A DNA stretch of 64,000 nt from Magicicada septendecula. Lineage: Eukaryota; Arthropoda; Insecta; Hemiptera; Cicadidae. The notes beneath the pieces are model-generated. The model did no database searches, had not been told where the DNA came from, and was given only the letters and a program-made list of their open reading frames with translations. The translations under genes were made by a program, and so were the position numbers. Below, one piece after another: positions 58,477 through 64,000 of the stretch. The stretch spans positions 337,365,076 through 337,429,075 of the forward strand of contig CM068368.1 in NCBI GenBank assembly GCA_034769895.1. The letters run 5' to 3'. Every line of letters starts with the position of its first letter. Position 1 is the first letter of the stretch.

Positions 58477-59777
58477 TGTTGATTCTACGTGTGAATAATA
58501 AATGGATATTTTTCACCTGCTTATATGTGCCCAGAAGGATGATCTCTTATTTGTAGCGTGGCGATCTCATGATTGGCATGTTGTTGTGGTCTTATTCTCT
58601 TCGGTGTCGAGTGTGGAGCTTTTAGGATGTCATTCTTTCAGTCGTGTAGCAGGACTTGTCTCTATTCGGTGAACCCTGTTCACACATTACATTTTTAGTG
58701 AGAGACCACACACAAATTCCCCCACTGTTTGGACACCCTCCAAAATCATAAATAAAAAAAACACCTAGTTATGTTGTACATAATAAAACTTGGTAACATT
58801 ATTTTGGCCAACATGCCTTACTTAAAAAGTTCTCTAACAATGATTCTTTATAACGCTTTATAACTTGAACCTCACTGAATGTGAGTTGCTTTTGCAATAT
58901 AATAATTTATCTTGGCTCTGTAACATCTTATGAACTTATTACTTTGAGTGAAATTGAGGTTACCACGTGGCGAAGAATTTATTTAAAACACATAGTTTTT
59001 TACTCCATAGAATCTGAGAATACTATTACTTTGAATGAGACATGATTTACGTTTAAAACGTGCCTGAGTAAGTTCCCAATTATATATGTATAAAGTTTTA
59101 CTGTCATTGTAGCAAAACTTTATACCACTTAATGACGACACATTGTGTAACAGGTTAAGTGCTCAACCGAATCTCGTTACATCGGTGTTAATGAAAGTGC
59201 AAAATTAAATATATTGTAGTTATTGTACTTTAGGTATTAAAGCCGAGATTCTGACACTCAAATAATCAAGTTTTATTGGTTTATAAAAACTTTACGAACA
59301 ATTACGTCTCTCACCATGCATGATTCAACAAGTGGGCACGCTTACTCAAGCTTACTAAAAAAACGTTTTCTCCTTTAAAAATTTAGTATATAATTAATAT
59401 AATGAAATCAAAACTCACCGCAGTCGTGAAGAGAAATTTATCTAGACATAGTTAGAAGAAGTTAGTTGGAATTCCTTCCTCTCCACCGAAGAGAAAAAGC
59501 GTCCGTCAACCCTGAAGTATTTTGTTAGACAAAACTTAGATAATTCGGCATCGTCTCGTTTGCGTACCGCAATTAACGCCAGGGAGCAGCACGGGGATTT
59601 TCGTACCACCGAGAGTCGGCAAGTGCCGCCCCCCGACCGCCGTTGTCTAAACTATTAATTTTTCCTAAACACAGGTAGAGCGCAGCACTAATTATTACTT
59701 TAAATTTCGTACTGCCAATAACGTCAAAACTGCCGATAAAATTACTGAACTCGCGCTGAATCTTTTGACTCAGCACA
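58477..59777 (-). repeat. Gypsy family 2 LTR b (5' LTR of the complete unit)
   Basis: 1,301 bp. I saw no difference from LTR a by eye. Same TGT...ACA ends and flanking purine tract (59,778-59,792). Confidence 0.78.
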
Positions 59778-60140
59778 CCCTCACCCCAAAAGGGCAACAT
59801 AGTTGCCCCAACGTTAAAGGCCAGGAGGGTACCCTGCAGTGTACCTCTCCCCAAAAGATACCAGTGGACGTCGTGGTTGGGTTGGCTCAGCTGAGCTTGC
59901 TCTCAGGAGAACAGAAATCAAAAGGAAAACGAAAGAGACGAAAGAAGATATGTATTATGTAAGTGTGCGGGTGCTGCATGCTGACCTGATCAGAGTCCGC
60001 ATACAGCACAAGAGAGAGAGACAGGAAAAGACAAAAGAAAGATTCATACGTATGGATCTTCCGACCTCCTGAGGCTCGCCCCATTCGCCTGAACACGACT
60101 TCCACATATAACAAGGACCTCGGTCCTATCTTTACGGGGA

Positions 60141-60712
60141 CTATCCCCCTTCGAACGTTTTGGATAGCCCCCGACAACGTTTAAGTTTGGAAATGTGGCT
60201 TGTCATCAACTTTTGTTTGTCTCCCGGTACGCCCAGCCGGGCCGTCACCGGTGACGTAAATCCTATGATTCGGTATGGCCCCGACCAACGGTAGCATAGC
60301 TTCGCAGCACGTTTGTCGGCGGCAGAGCTGAGTGGGTGGCTTTGGCAATAGACCCAGTCGCCAATCCGGAAGGGGTTTGGAATACGCCCCTGATTATAAC
60401 GCCGACGGACCCGCTCGTGCGCTCGCAGCAAATTCTTCCGAGCCATTTTCCATCTCTCCGCAGTTTTATTATTGGGCTCCCGCGGCAGAAGATCTTCAAT
60501 ATCCCATAGGTTGGTCAACGGGAGTGCGGGCGAGAATCCAAACAAAATTTCAAAGGGCACGGCCTGATGACTGTCGTGTCTGGCCGTGTTGAAGGCTAAT
60601 TGTAACCACTTCAGATTCTGATCCCAGGTGGTTTGTTGCTCAGCGTGATAAGCAATCAAGGCGGACCGGAGATTCCGATTGAATCTCTCCGCATGGGACG
60701 GTTGTGGGTAAA
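60141..60712 (-). pseudogene. Gypsy family 2 integrase C-terminus, copy 3 (internal deletion)
   Basis: From PQPSHAERFNRNLRSAL to the pol stop at 60,141, matching copy 2 almost exactly (one change, NPFRIGDW for NPFLIGDW). Upstream on this strand it is joined at 60,712/60,713 to LTR sequence, so the rest of the LTR, leader, gag, pro, RT, RNase H and most of integrase are deleted. Words TAA/AAA at the joint suggest short microhomology. Confidence 0.93.
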
Positions 60713-61432
60713 ACGTGCCTGAGTAAGTTCCCAATTATATATGTATAAAGTTTTACTGTCATTGTAGCAAAACTTTATACCACTTAATGACGACACATTG
60801 TGTAACAGGTTAAGTGCTCAACCGAATCTCGTTACATCGGTGTTAATGAAAGTGCAAAATTAAATATATTGTAGTTATTGTACTTTAGGTATTAAAGCCG
60901 AGATTCTGACACTCAAATAATCAAGTTTTATTGGTTTATAAAAACTTTACGAACAATTACGTCTCTCACCATGCATGATTCAACAAGTGGGCACGCTTAC
61001 TCAAGCTTACTAAAAAAACGTTTTCTCCTTTAAAAATTTAGTATATAATTAATATAATGAAATCAAAACTCACCGCAGTCGTGAAGAGAAATTTATCTAG
61101 ACATAGTTAGAAGAAGTTAGTTGGAATTCCTTCCTCTCCACCGAAGAGAAAAAGCGTCCGTCAACCCTGAAGTATTTTGTTAGACAAAACTTAGATAATT
61201 CGGCATCGTCTCGTTTGCGTACCGCAATTAACGCCAGGGAGCAGCACGGGGATTTTCGTACCACAGAGAGTCGGCAAGTGCCGCCCCCCGACCGCCGTTG
61301 TCTAAACTATTAATTTTTCCTAAACACAGGTAGAGCGCAGCACTAATTATTACTTTAAATTTCGTACTGCCAATAACGTCAAAACTGCCGATAAAATTAC
61401 TGAACTCGCGCTGAATCTTTTGACTCAGCACA
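60713..61432 (-). repeat. Gypsy family 2 LTR c, partial (outer 720 bp)
   Basis: Matches the right-hand 720 bp of LTRs a and b with about one substitution (CCACAGAGAG for CCACCGAGAG). It ends at CAGCACA exactly where the purine tract begins in the other copies, so 61,432 is the true 5' end of the inserted element. Confidence 0.92.
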
Positions 61433-63664
61433 ACTGTTCATGTTTTCCCAATGGTATTCCTTGCGAATACGATGTATAGTTTTCCTAATTCCCATATAAG
61501 CTCCAATGGTCGATGAATGGTAGTATTCCATTAGCATAGGTTTGATTATTTCCGGGGCGATTATTCTCAGTAATTTTCCGTTAGCCTTTTTAAAACAAAG
61601 TACTCGTTTACTCAAGGTATATTTGTCAGAATAATTTCCTTTCTCTATTTGTTCTATTATTTTGCACAATTTCGGATCTTGTTGTTGGTAATATGCTATA
61701 TCCTTAAATGCAAGGGGAAAGTTAGTAATTAACGTATTAACGGTAGTGGTTTCAACATTGTCTTCGCCAGATCTAGTATTGGGTAGTTGGAACATGCGGG
61801 ATAGAGTATCGGCTACTACATTTTGAGTACCACGAATATGTTGTACTTTGAACTTGTAGCAATTTAATCTTAACACCCGTCTTCCGATACGACCTAACTG
61901 TTTTGGGTGGTTCAATAACCACGACAAAGCTTGATTGTCGGTTTCTAGTAGAAATTCCTTGTGTTCCAAAAATGGCTTGAATTTATCAAAGGCGAATACT
62001 GCGGCTAAACATTCAAGTTCGTAGGCTGAGAACTTCCTTTCTTGCTCGGTCAATGTACGGGAAGCATAGCTGATCGGGAGTCTAGTATTATTGATTTCCT
62101 GGTATATTACGGCTCCTAATGCTACACTTGAACTGTCGGTCTGTACGGCAAATGGTTTACTGAAATCTGCTAACTGCAATACCGGTGGGGATATTATGCT
62201 TTCTTTAAGTGTTTCGAACGCGTCTTGGTGACGAGTAGTCCACTCGAATTTCGTTCCTTTCTTTCTTAATGCATTCAATGGGGCTGCTATATCCGCTAGG
62301 TGGGGTATGTACTTGTGAAAATAATTAATCATGCCTAAAAATCGAGCTATACCTTTGGCGTCTCTCGGCGGTAAGAATTCTCGGATTGCGCGTGTACGTT
62401 CGGGATCGATGCTAACCTTACCTTCGGCAGATACTATGTGACCTAAGAAGGAGAATTGTTTTACTGCGAAATTAACTTTACTCGGGTTTACCGTTAGTCC
62501 AGCTTTCTTTAACCTGGATAATACTTCACGCAAGTGGTCAATATGTTGATCCATTGACTCACTATATACTACTATATCGTCAAGATAATGATATACAAAT
62601 TTAAATTTAACGTCATGAAAATTTTTTTCTAACAGTCTGCTACATACTGAACTTCCTTGTGATATACCGAATGGTACTCTAGTAAATTGATATAGATTAA
62701 ATGGGACAGCAAAAGCAGTTAGATGTTTTGATTCCTCAGCTAGTGGGATTTGGTGGAATGCTTGGTTGAGATCCATTATGGTGAAGATTTTCGCTTTTGT
62801 AAAATAGTGAAACGCGCTGTGAATGTCGGGCAGGGGTATCGATTCAAATTCTATACTCTTATTTAGCTGTCTATAATCCACGACTAGTCTATGTTTATCA
62901 GTTCCTTTTGGTACTAGGAATGCAGGTGATGAGTATGGAGAAGTTGACGGTTCTATGACGTGTTGCTCAATGAGTTTGTTAATGTGGTTTCTCATTATTT
63001 CCATCTTGGGCGGCGATAATTTGTATGGGTGAAGGCGTATTACCTTGTTGTTACTAAGATTTATTTTATATTCGATTAAGTGGGTTAATCCTAACTTGGG
63101 AGTGAGTACAGTAGAAAATTCCCTTATTAACTTTTGAATTCTTTGTCGCTCATTTCCTTTTAAATGACTCAGACTAGATTCTTGATGCTCTAATTGAATA
63201 GTTGAGGTTTCACAATTAGCGTCGTTACTTAACTCGGAGTCGAACTGATATTTTCGAGTACGATCAAATCTGAAGAAATATTGTTTTGCATATATATCAA
63301 GGATTAAGCCAGTTTTACTTATGAAATCAGCGCTTAGTATTAAGTTTTGTCCTAACACTTCAGCTACTAGTAGGGGAACATACCAAGTAAAATTCTTTAT
63401 TTTTAATTTCACCGTAATACTGCGCGATATATTTAGGTTTTGTTTATTTGCGGTGGCACACTTTATGTTCACGTTTTGGCTACGTTTAATCAGATTATGA
63501 TTTGCTAATACGGTGGCTAACTGTTGACTAATTATACTACGGGTAGATCCGGAATCAATTAAACCAAGGATATTCGTTGCTCCAAGGTCTATCTGTACGT
63601 ATGGTAGTTGGCAGATACTTGTTTTGCATGTACCAATAGAGTTGCACTTCTCAATAAATCTTGT
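61433..63664 (-). pseudogene. Gypsy family 3 pol (protease to integrase zinc domain), cut by family 2
   Basis: One long frame from the stop at 63,665 to the insertion at 61,432. Protease: GLIDSGSTRSIISQQLA (about 63,560). RT: YKLSPPKMEIMRNHINKLIE, RLVVDYRQLN, FTIMDLNQAFHQIP, TRVPFGISQGSS, YHYLDDIVVYS, FLGHIV. RNase H: VQTDSSSVALGAVIYQE, YELECLAAVFAF, TDNQALSWLLNHP. Integrase start: HSSTIGAYMGIRKTIHRIRK up to YHWENMNS, where family 2 begins. RT and RNase H are fully open, unlike in the sister family 1. The rest of integrase and the 3' LTR are not in the window. Confidence 0.93.
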
Positions 63665-63774
63665 TTAGTAGGGGTCTATGCGTTTATTTCTATTTATTTT
63701 TATTCTAGGATTATTATTGTTTTTACCTTTCCTTCAGGTGCTGCGGAAGACGTAGGATTTTTGTTCTTCCAGCT
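63665..63774 (-). other. Gypsy family 3 gag-pol spacer with two stops
   Basis: The -1 frame reads an EQKSYVFRST-stop-RKGK stretch, similar to PKSCVFRSILRTGK in family 1, showing this region was once translated in both. Confidence 0.65.
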
Positions 63775-63787
63775 TCACATGTTTTTT
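63740..63787 (-). promoter_or_regulatory. -1 ribosomal frameshift signal, Gypsy family 3
   Basis: Gag ends TCA AAA AAC ATG TGA. Heptamer A AAA AAC at 63,787-63,781, 7-nt spacer, then GCTGGAAGA (63,773-63,765) pairing with TCTTCC(GC)AGC (63,750-63,740), 9 bp with a 2-nt bulge. The -1 frame is the pol frame, but carries TGA at 63,734-63,736 and TAA at 63,665-63,667, so this copy would not make Gag-Pol. Confidence 0.75.
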
Positions 63788-64000
63788 GACTGGTCGGTTT
63801 TCTGTTGGTAGCGCTTTTGTTTACAATTCTTGCTAATGTGTCCGGCCTTTCCACAGTTATAACATCTTCTTTCCTCATTGACTTCGCTCGCATGTTGTCG
63901 GGGTTTCGATCTAGAGTATGAAATATGGGGGTAGCTTTGGGTTTTAGATGTACTTACGAATCGCTTATCGCGGTAGGTTCGGGTATCAGTTCCAATTGGT
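63775..64000 (-). CDS. gag: Gypsy family 3 Gag, C-terminal part (continues beyond window)
   Basis: An open frame from the right edge to TGA at 63,775. It contains RRCYNCGKAGHISKNCKQKR, a CCHC zinc knuckle, and ends QQKTDQSKNM, like PNPKNM in family 1. The upstream part (SKTQSYPHISYSRSKPRQHA) is basic and low in motifs. Partial at the window edge. Confidence 0.85.
   Translation of the reverse strand, partial: PIGTDTRTYRDKRFVSTSKTQSYPHISYSRSKPRQHASEVNEERRCYNCGKAGHISKNCKQKRYQQKTDQSKNM

Larger units (their letters stand above)
43566..61432 (-). mobile_element. Tandem array of Gypsy family 2 (three LTRs, two nearly full internal regions, one deleted)
   Basis: Read on the minus strand from the right: LTR c fragment (61,432-60,713), integrase end (60,712-60,141), LTR b (59,777-58,477), leader, gag, pro, pol, LTR a (51,345-50,045), leader, gag, pro, pol truncated at 43,566. 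The period is 8,411-8,432 bp and the copies are almost identical, differing at a few single bases and at microsatellites ((AT)n at 49,100 versus 57,520; ACAC at 47,980 versus 56,390). The unit 50,045-59,777 is a complete LTR-to-LTR element. The right edge is a true LTR end. The left edge is a truncation. Confidence 0.92.

Overview
This window is eukaryotic and almost certainly from an arthropod, most likely an insect. It is AT-rich and has no operon-like gene order or ribosome-binding-site spacing. Nearly every coding stretch is a transposable element of a type common in insect genomes: R1-clade LINE, mariner, a P element with a THAP domain, hAT, pogo/Tigger and Gypsy LTR retrotransposons. I found no convincing host protein-coding gene. 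The only RNA-gene-like feature is a degenerate tRNA-Lys(CTT).

Layout. 1-740: about four copies of a ~160 bp satellite ending in a CAGACA microsatellite. 741-5,380: AT-rich and featureless. 5,385-11,230: two head-to-tail R1-clade LINE copies on the minus strand, meeting at a (TAA)n run. 12,170-15,590: a LINE RT remnant, a Tigger/jerky-like remnant (+) and a hAT/ZMYM1-like remnant (-). 15,590-26,660: mostly unassigned, with LINE scraps, a 30 bp inverted-repeat foldback and the tRNA-like sequence. 26,690-40,440: a three-level nest, in which a minus-strand mariner was split by a Gypsy element (family 1, 27,556-40,395), whose gag was in turn split by a plus-strand P element (33,541-36,972). Target duplications are visible at both steps (CGTTT and GATTGTAG). 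40,500-43,565: more LINE pieces. 43,566-61,432: a near-identical head-to-tail array of a second Gypsy family (family 2, minus strand, period ~8.4 kb, three LTRs). 61,433-64,000: a third Gypsy element (sister to family 1), which the array entered at its integrase and which runs off the window.

Functionally, each Gypsy element has gag ending in a CCHC zinc knuckle, then protease, RT, RNase H and integrase, with no env. All three families carry the same heptamer A AAA AAC at the end of gag, followed 7-10 nt later by a hairpin, and in families 2 and 3 the -1 frame leads into protease. This is the clearest coherent signal in the window: a conserved -1 frameshift signal for Gag-Pro-Pol. No copy is fully intact as written. 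Family 2 copy 2 is closest, with two stops in gag-pro-pol; family 1 has stops, frameshifts and the P insertion; the P element has several frameshifts.
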